Assembly: GCA_025738555.1 (NCBI GenBank)
Contig: JAOVFP010000001.1
Coordinates: forward strand, 992,001 to 1,056,000
DNA: 64,000 bases
Origin: Cyathus striatus
Taxonomy: Eukaryota; Basidiomycota; Agaricomycetes; Agaricales; Nidulariaceae
Reading direction: 5' to 3'
In this document: positions 1-11,567 of the stretch, in pieces
Position numbering within the stretch: position 1 is the stretch's first letter
How the letters are laid out: every line of letters begins with the position of its first letter
Notes under the pieces: generated by a model
The model's database searches: none
Told to the model about the DNA's origin: nothing
Seen by the model: only the letters and a program-made list of their open reading frames with translations
Position numbers and translations under genes: made by a program

Positions 1-117
1 TATAGTGACATCATGTTTTTTCTGTCACGTTTGATGGTTGTATACTGTATATTTTACTACACAACGTACAAATTAATCCTTTATGTTCACTACTTTACGA
101 CAGAAGAGACATTGACG

Positions 118-433
118 ATTTTCACCAGTGATGTTCCGACACTTGTCAGACAGCTCCGACACTTTGACACTAAAACTGTCAGGTGTCAGTGCGTGACCGT
201 GAAACCTGGACTGGTGGGAATTAATCTCCATATTTCAATAATTACGTCGAAAAGTGGATATTTTATTACTCTACATGTGAGCTATGAGGTCACGCACTGA
301 GTTATGAGATCACGCACTGACACCACTTAAATGTCAGACATTGTCAGTGACAATGTCGGACACTGTCAGACAGCACCGTCGGTGTCAAGGTGTCACGGTG
401 TCACTGTGGTGTCGGAACATCACTGATTTTCAC
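118..433. mobile_element. hAT-type MITE (126-425) with 8-bp target duplications
   Basis: A 300-bp element runs from 126 to 425. It starts CAGTGATGTTCCGACAC and ends with the exact reverse complement of those 17 bases. It is flanked on both sides by ATTTTCAC (118-125 and 426-433), a perfect 8-bp duplication. CAGTG termini plus 8-bp duplications are characteristic of the hAT superfamily. The interior is full of short GTGTCNGACA and TGTCAG motifs in both orientations and has no credible coding sequence, so it is a non-autonomous element. Confidence 0.9.
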
Positions 434-1031
434 TGCTTAATATTCAGGTAAGTTACCTTGCTATGACGCGCGTGCCATTGGCAACGCCACCAAAACGTCA
501 CGGTCGTATGTGCCGAACTTGCGCCGAAAGATATGCTAAAAGCGGGAAGGTCATGGTCGACAGGTCGCCGACCAAGACTTTATTCAAAGCCAACGACTTT
601 ATTCGGTTGATCGACAACCCGCACAACACTGCTCAGAACCATTGGTGCTCTGAAGTCTGTAGTAGTAGCATGTCTCAATCTTTATACACACTAGTTCCTT
701 CTCCACTGTTATTTCATGAAGGTTGAATGAGCGACCCCGAGGACTCTGGTAGTAGTGTCTGGTACACGAATATTTAGAGTATGAACGACCCTGTGGAAAA
801 GATGACAGGGCTCGGAGAAGACCGACGATTACGTGTCGGTGGCGTAGTACTGTAGTACTAGTACATAGTACATCATGTGTTCGTTGCCACTTGGAGTTGG
901 TTGCCACCTCATCGCCTCATCGACCATCGACAGCCTTCAATCGAACTACATACCTTTCTTCCCTTCTATGCACATCCCACTTATTTTCATCAAGGACAAA
1001 CGGTCATATATTTTGCAACTGCATTTGTGTG
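434..1031. other. Non-coding interval upstream of the DUF6533 gene
   Basis: No ORF here resembles a protein I recognise. The last 150 bases (about 880-1031) are pyrimidine-rich and probably include the promoter and 5' leader of the gene starting at 1032. Confidence 0.5.
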
Positions 1032-2387
1032 ATGAGATTGCAGTTTGATCCTTCGGTTCCACCGAATGAGTATTTCACTGCTTTGATTCAAGGGCGCTAT
1101 CGAGCACAGCATTACTGGTCTTGTGAGTTGTTTAGTTCGATTCCAGTACGATCAGTACTTCATCTTCAACATCTTTCGATAGTGGCTGCATTTGTGTTTC
1201 TAGTATGGGAATATGTATGTACATGTCCGTATGAATTTTCTCATATATGGAGGTACGAGATACTTTGGTATTCCCTCATCTTATAGAACTTGAGCTGATT
1301 GAAGTATGCAGGCGGCCAATGACGACAGTCAAGATCATATATTTATTTTCAAGATATTTTGGACTACTATTTCATTTGTACGTCTTTAATATGTATTGGA
1401 AATCAAGATGTCGACAGCTCCTTATCAGTATCAATCATATGACAATGATGAAGACCCTATCCCGTCTTCCCGTTGTTTCCTCGACTTGCCACCGCTGGTT
1501 CGTATTTCAGATTGTATCATTCGCTATCCTTTTCTCAGCGATGGAAGTGATTCTGATGTTAAGAGGTAAGTAACGATCGTGATTCTATAGTACGATGATT
1601 TAATTTTGCACGATGCAGTCTATGCGCTGTACCACCATTCGAGAGGTATAGGATTAACGTTAACAACACTTTTCACCATTGAGATAGCTGTTTCTGTTGC
1701 TTGCCCATTGTTATTCCTTCCGGAACTCAAGTATGATGTAATTTGCACTGGTGAAATAGCGCCTCGTCAAGCTGCCGTATATTGGTGAGATTGGAAGACC
1801 GCCTTACCTTATGATCTACATTCCTTATTTATTTCGAAGTTCGACTGTCGTATTTGTGCAGTTGGTTGTCGTTGCGCTTACTCTTGCAAAAAGGAACAGT
1901 GGTCTGATTACCACTGACACTGAAATAGTAAGACTTGTGCATCGCGACGGTGTATGGGTTTTCGCTGTTGTGCTGGGTACGTACACTTGACCATTTCCTC
2001 ACCGTCGTACACGACCTAACAACTTTAAATTAGCCATTATGTCTATCATGATGCCCTACTCCATTGTTGAGCAGACAGTCGTTCCTTATATCATATTCTC
2101 GTTGGTCAATACTTCTCTTCCTACCCACTCGTGTTGACATCATTTTTGTAGCTGGCCCGTTTCCATATTTTCTTTCATCGTAAGTACAGGGAATAGACTC
2201 TTTATGCTTTCGCATCCATACTCAACTGTTGCTTTAGACATGTCGCGTAATCATGAACTTACAGCGACTTAAGGTTGAGCCCTCCGATCATCTACCACAG
2301 CGGTATACTGGTCAATCTCCGAGTGAGATTGAGCTTCCACCGATATTAGGTTCCAGTACTAGAGAGTTGGCAGATTTAAATTTGTAA
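1032..2387 (+). CDS. DUF6533 domain integral membrane protein
   Basis: A seven-helix-type basidiomycete membrane protein of unknown function. The first exon (1032-1122, starting MRLQFDP) joins at 1183 after a 60-bp intron to give LAAFVFLVWEYV, and then at 1312 after a 59-bp intron to give RRPMTTVKIIYLFSRYF. Together these form the DUF6533 signature: a helix, a charged W-R turn, then a helix ending in RYF. Later exons encode further hydrophobic segments, including IVSFAILFSAMEVILMLRVYALY, read here across the intron at about 1567-1615, and LVHRDGVWVFAVVLG. The last exon reads RVIMNLQRLKVEP and ends at TAA 2385-2387. All introns are short with GT-AG borders and every join keeps frame, so the gene looks intact. 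Family members are abundant in Agaricomycetes and no activity is established. The start is the first ATG in frame with the domain. Confidence 0.85.
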
Positions 2388-2612
2388 TAACATAGATGCC
2401 TTGAACTTGCTCATCTTTAACTATGCGTTCTGTACCAAATAGTAATCTCCTTTTGAATTTGTTCCGAAAACAAAGTATATAGTATAAGTTCGTCAAATCA
2501 ACAGAAAGCCATGCTATAGAGAACATGTAAATTACCGCCATAATTTCAGACTTCTACAGAAGCCTATTTTCTTTAATCAATCCGAGCCATCCCTCGACCC
2601 CGTATGTCCTCA

Positions 2613-4455
2613 CTAATCATTTCTCTGCAGTATCTGTTCCAAACGCTCCACCAGTATGTCATCATCATAGTACATATCAGGGTCGGTGCTTGAATCAGTG
2701 TCGTTTTGGAACTGTCCATACGTTATATTGATCACTACTCCGGATTGACGCACAGTCTTGGAGTAAATGAATTCGTTTAGGGTGCGTTTCTCCCAATTTT
2801 CCAAGTCCCGTTCGAATTTAAGAGTCACAGACTTTAGATAAGATATGCTTTCATCAATCGATGTGGAGGTTGTAGGTTGTTGAATAGGCCGAAGACGCGA
2901 TTTTAGCATGGGGATGATATTTACCACTGCAGTTTTGGCACCAAAAGGTATATCTTCCAAGTAGAGTGTCTCCAGCGCGGGAAGTATATTGGAATCGGCG
3001 TCTCTCGTTAAACAACGAAGGTCCTTTGCGATTAACTTTGGTCGATCAAGGCACAGCTTCTTCAAGTTCGGTAGCTGTACCGATTTCCACCCTTCGCCAA
3101 GTTGAGCCTTGGTCAGAGTAAGATTCTCCAGCGAATAGGAGCGCTTGAGAAACTGTAAAATTGAGGGCGAGCTGAATTCCAAGTCCAGGCAATGTAATTC
3201 CTTCAAATTTGGGGCTGATATAACATTTAGCACATCCATGCTTATTTCATCCCGCCATTTGTAACGGTCCTCCAAATTCAAAATGTGCAGCTGGGGAACT
3301 ACAATACATCGCGATATTCCCGTCATACCATAAAGTGTGAACGATGTGAGGTTTGTCATAGATTTAAGTATAGCAGAAAGCTCGTCTTGTCCAAATTCGC
3401 AGTCGTCGCACTTGAAATGAATGATTTGAGACCAAGGAAATTCAACGAATGTCGTTTGGGGATGATACAGTCCCTTAATGCTTAAGTGAAATAGCGATGG
3501 GGCTGAGTTCAAAGAGATCGTGAATTTCGTCATAAATTCACGAGGATCTTCCTCATTTTCCACGATTAAGTGCGTTAGCACTGGAGTTGACCGAAGAGAA
3601 ACATCGCCGGTTGAGTCGGAAATCCATAAAGATGTCAAACGAGAATATATTACATCTGGAGAGTTTTGAGCTGAAATAGCTTGAATTGTCTTCTTGTAAT
3701 TGTCGATTTTAACTTCTTTCCAGCGATGTACAGAATTGGCTACAGCTTTTATGAAGCGATCTCCAAGGAATTTTGGAGAGCCATATATCTTTAAATACAG
3801 TGGGACTTCGCCTGAAAGTGTAATGAACCTCTCAAAAAAAGGTTCGTACCCTGCCGACAGTTTCTTCTTTCTCTGGTAACCCAAATCGATCCGAGACCAC
3901 AGTCTAGGGAAGGAAAAGGCTACGGAGCGCCAATAGGCACAGACTTGCGTCACCATTTGAACAAATCCTTTAGCGTAGGATATGGTTATGAATCCGTCAT
4001 GTTCAGAGACGTCCCGGCCAACTAAAAATATGTGTTGAAGGACTTCTTCAGGCAGCCTTCGGATTGGTGCAAATAGACTTTTCTGCTGTACATTAAATAC
4101 TTTCAGAGCGTTACTTCGATTTTTGAGAGACCTGATGACTTTCATGAGGCGATCAATCTCCTTATCCAACTGTAATATTTGCGATCCAGCGTGATCGATA
4201 TCCGATAGTGTGGATGTACGCTGAGATCCATACGGAATGATATTGTGTCGGTGAAATACCGAGGGTCCTTTTAGATCAGCGAGCAAAAACTTGGGTCCGC
4301 TGTTGCTGCCACAAGAGTCGCATATCTCATGTGGAGCGCTATCATCCCATGATTATTAGAGATCAGAGAAGAGTTTAAGGCAAGTACAGTGATATCACAT
4401 ACACTTGGAGTTTTGGAGCGCTGGTCTTTCGAAGGGAAGCGGTAGAGTTGCTCAT
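2613..4455 (-). CDS. F-box protein with diverged LRR-like tail (592 aa)
   Basis: Probable substrate adaptor of an SCF ubiquitin ligase. Exon 1 (4455-4403) begins at a true ATG (MSNSTASLRK). A 64-bp intron (4402-4339, donor GTATGT) joins in phase 2 to APHEICDSCGSNSGP. A helical segment LDKEIDRLMKVIRSLKN precedes the F-box core, which reads IRRLPEEVLQHIFLVG at roughly residues 105-120. The remaining 450 residues carry irregular leucine-rich repeats of the kind seen in Agaricomycete F-box proteins (for example LKELHCLDLEF and LKKLCLDRPKL) and an acidic C terminus rich in D and Y. The CDS is open throughout and ends at 2613. The target cannot be inferred. The upstream short exon gives a better start than the non-ATG codon at 4286 where the long open frame begins. 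Confidence 0.85.
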
Positions 4456-5189
4456 GGTTTTAACGGAGAGAGTGATAAGAGTAAGAGAGGAATGGATATC
4501 GATTGAGATGTAGGCCGAGATAACTATCGGATTTATCCAAAGAAGCATTGATAGACGCTTAAGCCGCTGTTAGTTTCAGCGTTTGTGGAGTACGGTCCAT
4601 TTTTATAGTGTGTTTATTCCCAGCTATTAATATATCATATGCCAGATAATTCTGTGAATGCGTGAAGGAGTTCGATGGACCTCTCAATTCTGACCCGTAT
4701 TTTTCATGTGTTAAGCCCGGTGTTCCAATCTGTCGCGCTCGTGCTCAAGAACCACTACATCGTTCCTTGAGGCTTATCTGACAACCATTAGATTTTAAAT
4801 AGTTACATTCCTTCGAGTCCTTCCATATATGCCTGAGGATCGTTGGAGGGTCGTTATCATCTTTCGTCAATGCATTCTGTTACTGAGCTTTCAGATCCTT
4901 ATATTTAATCACAATAGTGTGACATGTGCATCGTGCCTTCGGTATGGACCCCAAATGGACCATTCACCCAGAAGAGATCTAGCGGCATCGCACTGGCAAA
5001 GTAGTGGATATTGGCGCTGGCAGTGGCGCCTGACCGCTTACTTAATGATAATCAATTGTGACATGTTGATACGTTTATGTGACATGGATTTGAATTTCCG
5101 ACCTCAACTCACCTTCCTCCCAATCTTTCTCTCCCTTCAACCACCACCATCCCTTGAACCCCATCGGTACCCTCACGTTATATTCTGCA
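4456..5189. other. Divergent intergenic region
   Basis: It lies between the minus-strand F-box gene and the plus-strand HMG-box gene, so it must hold both promoters. I see no recognisable coding sequence. Confidence 0.5.
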
Positions 5190-5656
5190 ATGACCAAAAC
5201 TATGACAGGTTTGTGTTATGTTTAATGGATAGGAACTACTATTTGACAGTTCTTACAGCGAAATCGAAAACCACCAGGTCCTCTGCTGCAGGGTCCGACT
5301 CGAAAAAGGGTGCGTTCGGACGCATACATTCGTCTATTCACGCGCCTGAGGATCTAATAACTCCGTCTTGTTCCATGTATCGCCCTTACAGACATCACAA
5401 AACCCAAGCGCCCGCTAACGCCCTATAACCTCTTCATAAAGGAAAACACGAAGAAGTGGAGGGAAGCGCATCCAGAAGACAGCTATAAAAATGCTTTCAA
5501 AGAAGTATGTCTCTATTTCATACACACACTTCTCTTACATTCACGTCGTCTCTTCTGTAGGTAGCGAAGATGTGGAAGGACGCACCGGAGAACCCTAATC
5601 GCGGTAAACCAAGCTCCTCGAAGAAGGGATTGTCGGAGGTGTCGACCAATGTATAG
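5190..5656 (+). CDS. Small HMG-box/YABBY-like protein (about 92 aa)
   Basis: A short DNA-binding-type protein consisting of almost nothing but one HMG/YABBY-like box. Exons are about 5190-5208, 5259-5309, 5392-5504 and 5561-5656, with GT-AG introns of 50, 82 and 56 bp. The product starts MTKTMT and has a Lys/Ser/Thr-rich linker. The box reads KPKRPLTPYNLFIKENTKKW, then EAHPEDSYKNAFKEVAKMW, then KDAPENPNRGK. The P-x-x-YNLF-x-K-E start and the K-x-W-K-x-x-PENP end match the single-box proteins common in basidiomycetes. The acceptor of intron 1 could instead be at 5249, adding three residues. The likely role is a nuclear chromatin or transcription factor, by family only. Confidence 0.8.
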
Positions 5657-6667
5657 GTTCGTCATTTTGTTATCGACTTGTAGATTGTTCTCATGGATGT
5701 ATGCGTCTAGTTGGCGGCTTATACTAGTCTTGTGGTCGCCTTGTTATGTGCTGTCAATGTTTTTTATATCGCTGTCACTCCATTCTGTATTGGACTTTTA
5801 CTCGGACGCTCAAACTTCGTGGTTAGTGTATTTTTCGTAATGATACTTTACATCGATGATACTGTATCGTATTCTCCTGTAGATTAATTCTTCCTATATG
5901 TAACATGATCGATTTGTGCCCTTTCGATCTTCTAAACGATCACAAGCAGTTAGCTTGTACCGACCAATTATCAACTGTCTTATTCATTCTTTCCGCATCT
6001 GCCTCCTCAATGGATATATTGCGCTCAGTTATCTTCACATCTTTGTTTAAAACAGGCTACTCCCGTCTATTTGTGTCGACATTTGAACGTTTGAACACTT
6101 GCGGCGTTGTGGATATATCATCCACCAAGTGGCACGGAGAAAGGTTTCTTGGAAGCTCAAGGGTCTGTTCGAACTTCATTCTTCGACTGGAGCTCTTCGA
6201 CTTGATGGATGGATGCGTTAGGTATCGTCTACATATATCGATTATATCTGACTTCCCAAGTTGGAACCCTTGTCATTAATGATTATTTCCAGCTTGCATC
6301 TTCCACGTAAGCACATATATCCTTTGCAAGACATCAATTTCACCCAAGCGTTACAGTGTCCACCGCTTATCGCACCCATTCCCTTTCGAAACAAACCCCG
6401 GTTTTCTCTATCAAAGGTTAAAAGGGAGTGGGGGTTGACGAGTATAAGGTGCCATTCATTAACCCCTTTGTCATGATTTGTACGCACCGGCTAATCTTTA
6501 TGCGACTACAGGTTTTCAAATGTTTGTTTTTTTGTTCCAAAACAATCATTCATTCTCTAATTTCACATTAGACAACGTAGCTATTAGGAAATATCTCGTG
6601 TATATAAGACCACTATATCCCGCATCGACATTTAACCATACCCACCTGCCCGGTCTCATCAGCCTTT
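5657..6667. other. About 1 kb without a recognisable gene
   Basis: Open frames here are short and resemble no known family. The sequence is AT-rich and contains the 3' flank of the HMG gene and the promoter of the following F-box gene. A tataaga box lies near 6602. Confidence 0.5.
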
Positions 6668-8045
6668 ATGAATATTTCTCTGAGACCTTCTCTTCCTTTA
6701 GAGCTCATATATGCGATCACAGATATCCTAGGGCTGGAGCTTGTTGCCAGTAATGACCAACTGTCCCGCATAGCGCTCACGCAACTCGCGCTTACGTGTC
6801 GAACACTCCGAAGACAAGCACAAAAATACTTATTCGAGTCCGTGGAGATCGTAGACGGAGGTCTCAAATCACAAACATCATGCATTAAAAGGCTCAATAG
6901 GCTCATCCGCTCCAATCCAGATCTTGGATCGTACGTCAAGACACTTGAAATCACAAGAGAGACCGACTTTCATAAAACCCCAGCGGATGCAGTGCTTCCG
7001 TTTATCATTAATTCTATGCGCAATGTAGAACGATTTTCATTAGGTTATCAGCTTTGGGATGAAGACGAGGAAACGGGACCCACTGAACGATGGGAGAATT
7101 TGAACGGCGGGGTTCGAGAAGCACTATTCTGTGCTTTTATATCCGATTGGAACCATTTGAAGGAGTTACGACTGCATTGTATTTTCGGCGTCCCTGTTGA
7201 GCTGATGCTTCTTCTTCCGCCAACGCTGAAGATTTTACACCTCCAAATGGTGGAGCTGATGGATGATTTTATATGTCCATCTGTGTTATATAAAATCACT
7301 AAGAAAGGTGGCACTGCTCGACCTTGTTTGGACGTTTTAACAATTGATGAAAAGTGCAATTGGTGGATGATGGATTTTATTCGTGATCCTATGTCCGTAT
7401 ACAGCCTTACTGAAGACTACATATTCCGTTTTCCGTTTTCCATTCAGAAGCTGCGAAAACTGTACATGGGACTGTGTAACCCAAAGGAGGTAGAAGCTTT
7501 ATCTTGCTTCCTAAAGGAGTGCGCAGAATCGCTGGAGGAGCTGTGGCTAATTCAAGATCGTCCACTTGGTAAGTGTAAGCGTTATTTGTGGATCTCTCAT
7601 ATTAATTTGAACGCATACAGGAAGGAAAGACTTAAAAATGGAATATATTTCATTGCATTCACTTAAAGCTCTCCGTCGCCTCGTCATACATATGTCTGTA
7701 ACATCGCTTGACAAGATCATCAGGCTGCTTCATACGATCCCAAGGATTCATCAGTTGACCTCACTCCAGATCCAATTTTCTGATATATATGTGACTGAGA
7801 AAACTCTTCACTCGTTAAATTGGTCCGGCTTCGAGGAGGTTCTGCTTGACGAAAAGTTCAACGCCCTTTTCGAAATACACGCCATTTCTGATTTCTTGGT
7901 AAGGAATTATGTCAAGACGTGCCTTCCGCTTCTGCACCAGGAACTAGCTGGAAGACTTAGACTTGGATCCTATCACGAAAAATCGGGTTTGCATCATATA
8001 CAATATTTATCACTTTCTGATATGTGCCGTGATAACAATAGCTAG
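6668..8045 (+). CDS. F-box-like protein (441 aa)
   Basis: A probable F-box adaptor protein. It begins MNISLRPSLPLELIYAIT, an F-box helix typical of Agaricomycetes (LPxELIxxIxD), followed by LALTCRTLRRQAQKYLFES, the conserved second half of such boxes. One 52-bp intron (7569-7620, donor GTAAGT, acceptor ACAG) joins in phase 1, connecting RPLG to RKDLKMEYISLHSLK. Without this splice the frame would close 46 bases further on. The C-terminal half is an irregular leucine-rich region (LKELRLHCIF and LRRLVIHMSV). The stop is TAG at 8043-8045. No partner or target can be read from the sequence. It is intact as read. Confidence 0.75.
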
Positions 8046-8449
8046 CATGAATGATATGTGTGGAATGATTTACTTGTTACTATTTATGAGTATACACGAA
8101 ACGTCCTGAGGTGAGATAAATTAAGCAAGTAGAAGCGGAATTTCTTACATCATTACTACTGTGTATAAAAGATTGATAGGTAATATCATTATGTACCCAT
8201 AAATGGCGTGTATACTTATAATTCCATCACTTTCCCTAAGTATTACCATGTGATCTGCAATGACCTAGCTCATAGTCAGCTAGACGTTCAATGAACGTTG
8301 GAGTCATACCTAGTGAGATATGACGCTAGCTAATCAAGACGCCAACGATAAGTCTCTTAGTTCTGAGTGTATCCGGATCCCATTCAGTCTGAATATATAT
8401 GACATGGAAATTTCATTTCCATTTCTTCCTGACTTTACTTCGCTCAATG

Positions 8450-9063
8450 ATGTTGCTCTCGTATTTCGCAATTGTCTTTCTCACTGTAGTTTCAAATGTC
8501 TGCGTGACAGTGTCTGTACCTGTTCCAGAAACAAACTAAAAGGCTCTTACCCGCTATGGAAGGGTAAAGTCATACTACGACATTAGCTCTTCATCGATAG
8601 CTTACCACATTTAAAGGCCACCTGGTTTGATACCGGTGCGTGTTAGGTGCAACTGACCGTATATTCAGAGAGGATTTAACATCCGAAGGGCTGGGAAATT
8701 GTGGTTACTACAATAATAATGGTGATATGATAGTTGCGATAAGCAAGACACTATATGATGAGAAACACGGTTCAATCTGTGGACGAGTATGTGCAATCAA
8801 GTCGGTTGTGATAGTCAGGCAGGTTTTCTAGTATATTGCTATCACTGCAAAAGGTAAAACTGTCTACGCTCGGGCTATAGACAGCTGTCCTGCATGTGGA
8901 ATTGGAGACCTTGGTGAGTAACCACTTCGGTCTGTCGGGTCAGTCATTTCTCATTATGACGTACAGACATGCCCCGGCAGCATTTCAAAAATATTCTCCA
9001 CTGGATGATGGTGTCATTCCTGGGATTAGTTGGTACTTTATGTACCAGGGATGGCGCCCATAA
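8450..9063 (+). pseudogene. Expansin-like / loosenin-like gene, broken
   Basis: Relic of a small secreted protein with one double-psi beta-barrel (RlpA-like) domain, a family that loosens plant or fungal cell walls without hydrolysis. A clear signal peptide (MLLSYFAIVFLTVVSN) starts at 8450. Intron joins give RYGRATWFDTG, then LGNCGYYNNNGDMIVA, YIAITAKGKTVYA and AIDSCPACGIGDL, which is the domain with its paired cysteines and the catalytic-like Asp of D-S-C. Two lesions are visible. An in-frame TAA at 8537-8539 sits where the precursor should run on, fitting CAA to TAA. A one-base loss near 8972 shifts frame, so PAAFQKYSPLDDG is off frame from DM. A short 29-35 bp intron near 8635 is also doubtful. 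Decayed expansin-like is the best reading. Confidence 0.72.
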
Positions 9064-10394
9064 TTCAATTCTGAGTACCGAGTATAATTATTACTGGGGC
9101 TGCATTAAGCATATCCTTCAATAATTAGCATAGTGATTTTAATGAACCTTCTCTTTTTCCAAGTTCTTTTCGTATTAAAGCCAAATAACATTGATAAAGG
9201 AAGACTTACCGTATTACAGGAAGCCAATCACCGCTTATACTGAAAATCTAAGCATAAAGGAGTCAATCATGAACCTGCAGTAATACTAAAATCTATATAG
9301 AACTTTCTGATAAATTTTTATGAAAGTAATTGATGAATTTGACATATCTCCAGACTTCAGCAGTTGGTACTTTAAAGATTCTTCAGAATACTCTGATGAA
9401 AACTCTGAATAAAGTATGATTAAAAGAATGTATTGTATTTTTGATTCAATCGTGTGTTGTAGAAGTATTCAGTTCTGTGGATAAATTTTCATGCGTACAA
9501 TAGGCAGATTCAGATTGCCTCGTGGGGAGGCAACATCGATGATATGATACGCCTCAACACCGCCAAAAACATATATTCGCACACGTATCGAGAAAAGAGC
9601 AGACGCATGAAGAGAAAGATAGTAGAAATAATACGTGAGTAAGGTAAAAAGAAATGCAGCGAGAGATGTAGGTAAAGAAATAGCAAATAGCTAAGAAAGA
9701 TAATGAATATGATGTTGTGGTACGGGATGGGTGGGTAATAAAAAAGCGGATGACTGTAAACCGATACAGAACACGGCACAAGTACAGTTGCTGGAGGAAG
9801 AGACGACGTTAGTGGAAACGACGATGTACAACAGGACAGGAGAAAGGAGGGCTGGGAACCTCTATTTCTCCCTCGAGCCCTGTTCTGATCGGTGGACTCT
9901 ATTCAAACGAGTCAAGTCTAGTATGAATTACAGACCAACACCAATGAATTGAGTTGGGACGACTGCAATAGAAAATGAGTGTTAAGGCACCCATTATTCA
10001 AACGCTGGTGTCAGCCGCCCGTGACGCTTCGTAACAGCGTCATGGCCCACAATGTATACGCTCGTCGTTCACTAATTGGCCTAGTGCGAGTTAGTAACTT
10101 GAACTTCAATAAATTTTCATGCGCACAATAGGCATATTCAGATTGCCTCAGTTGTCAACATTTACTCTTCACGATACCAACGGTGACTACTCTGCCTAGG
10201 ACTGGGTTCTTTCATGAAGAAAGGAAGAAAATATATTTCTTGATTACAGAAACAATGCATCAAGTAGTAATCTCAATAAATTAATAGGTAATACTAATTC
10301 TGAACTAAGTAGTTGAGTATCCACCTTTTCTACATCTTTTTATAGCTAAATGTACCAAGTTTTTGATTCGTCTTTCATTTGAGTCGGAAGTATT
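9064..10394. other. Gene-poor interval with a 42-bp direct repeat
   Basis: A direct repeat with the core ATAAATTTTCATGCG, followed by ACAATAGGCA and TTCAGATTGCCTC, occurs at about 9480-9521 and 10109-10149. It may mark an old duplication or the remnant of an insertion. A 73-codon open frame at 9731-9952 resembles nothing I know. No gene is called. Confidence 0.5.
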
Positions 10395-11086
10395 CTAACT
10401 CTCAGACCTTTCTCTGTTTGTCGGAGTGCCACTCCCATCTTCACGTTCAGAAAAAACTTTCATTTTTTCCATTCGCTTATTAAAAAATGATTGACGTGCA
10501 ACCCCCCCATCAGATTCTAGACGCTTGAAGACATTAGCCCGGGTGGCTTGCCTTCTAAATACTGGTGAATCCTATAACAATGTTAATATTCAACAACGAT
10601 GCGAGTAAATTTTAGCAAAAATCTTACAGGGTGAGGTGACAAACCACAGTAAGTCACATTGACCCGGGTCGTGATCATATCTACCCCAGTTGATGGGTAG
10701 TCAGTCTGATTCAACCCTGTGATATTATGTGCAAGTCCCCAGGACACTTGTGGGTTTGTGGCACTCGTAGTATCCACAATTATACCATATTCAACATGTG
10801 ATGTCCCATTGGCGAAGGTGTGGTTAAGTTGAATACAGCCTCCGCAGTAAGTACTCGGGCTCTCTTCGAGGAGACGCAAGTTGACAAGTCCATGATCGTT
10901 TGCAAACGTTGGAAGGTCGCCCCATGTCTCGTATCCGGCTAAACCAGTTTGATTCTTGCATACAGTATCCGCAATTCTGATAGATCCATCATCGAGTGTT
11001 GCATTATAGGTGATATTTACTCCCAGCGTTGCGGGAAATATCGAGATCAGGAAGGTGGAAATGGTCAAGATGGTGGAGAGATACAT
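10395..11086 (-). CDS. Cerato-platanin family secreted protein with C-terminal extension (211 aa)
   Basis: A small secreted fungal surface protein related to expansins. It starts at a true ATG with a signal peptide (MYLSTILTISTFLISIFP, then ATLG). The mature part carries the family layout: VNITYNATLDDGS, C in DTVCKN, GLAGYETWGDLPTF, then CGGC in STYCGGCIQL, and a last C in NVTYCG. That makes four cysteines, as the family's two disulfides need. Several N-x-T/S glycosylation sites are present. A 56-bp intron (10627-10572) then joins HP to DSPVFRRQATRANV, adding about 58 charged residues that end at 10395. Family members normally stop soon after the last cysteine, so the tail is unusual. If the intron is not removed, the protein ends at IVVEY, 167 residues. 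The expansin-like relic lies 1.3 kb away on the other strand. Confidence 0.8.
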
Positions 11087-11567
11087 GGTCGGATGAACAT
11101 GTAAACTCCCAAAATATTCCTTATATACGTTTCAAATGAATTCCAAGGTTTTCTCAATTGTACTGTATTGTGAGCATGTACCTAGTCCTAGTGTACTTCC
11201 ATGAATTAAATTTGAATTCCAGAGAACTGAGTTATATCTTTCATAATAGCCAAGCGGAGTGCATATGTACAATTTGATGATATTTTGTAAGGAACAGGTA
11301 TGGGGCAATTCATCATTCTTCCAATTGGCAATACTGTCGATGGTGGCCTAAATGGAACAGTAGACTACACATAAGTAACTGGAAAAACAGCCACATCCAC
11401 GGAAATATCCAACCTGAAAGTACAATAACGTACAGAGAGTGTACAGTGGTAGCAGACGAGGATTCAGACATAGCGAGCCAGCACTTCGTCCTGATTGGAT
11501 CCTTCGAAACACTTTCAATACACAGCACTGGCGGATGAATTACATATTAAGCAGTATCGAACCAAGA
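11087..11567. other. Interval between cerato-platanin and MFS genes
   Basis: It contains the promoter of the cerato-platanin gene and the 3' flank of the MFS gene. I see no coding sequence of its own. Confidence 0.5.

Noticed and set aside
4829..5428. A 199-codon plus-strand open frame overlapping the HMG gene
   Set aside because: It runs through the first introns of the HMG-box gene in another frame and has no recognisable content; the spliced HMG product is far better supported.
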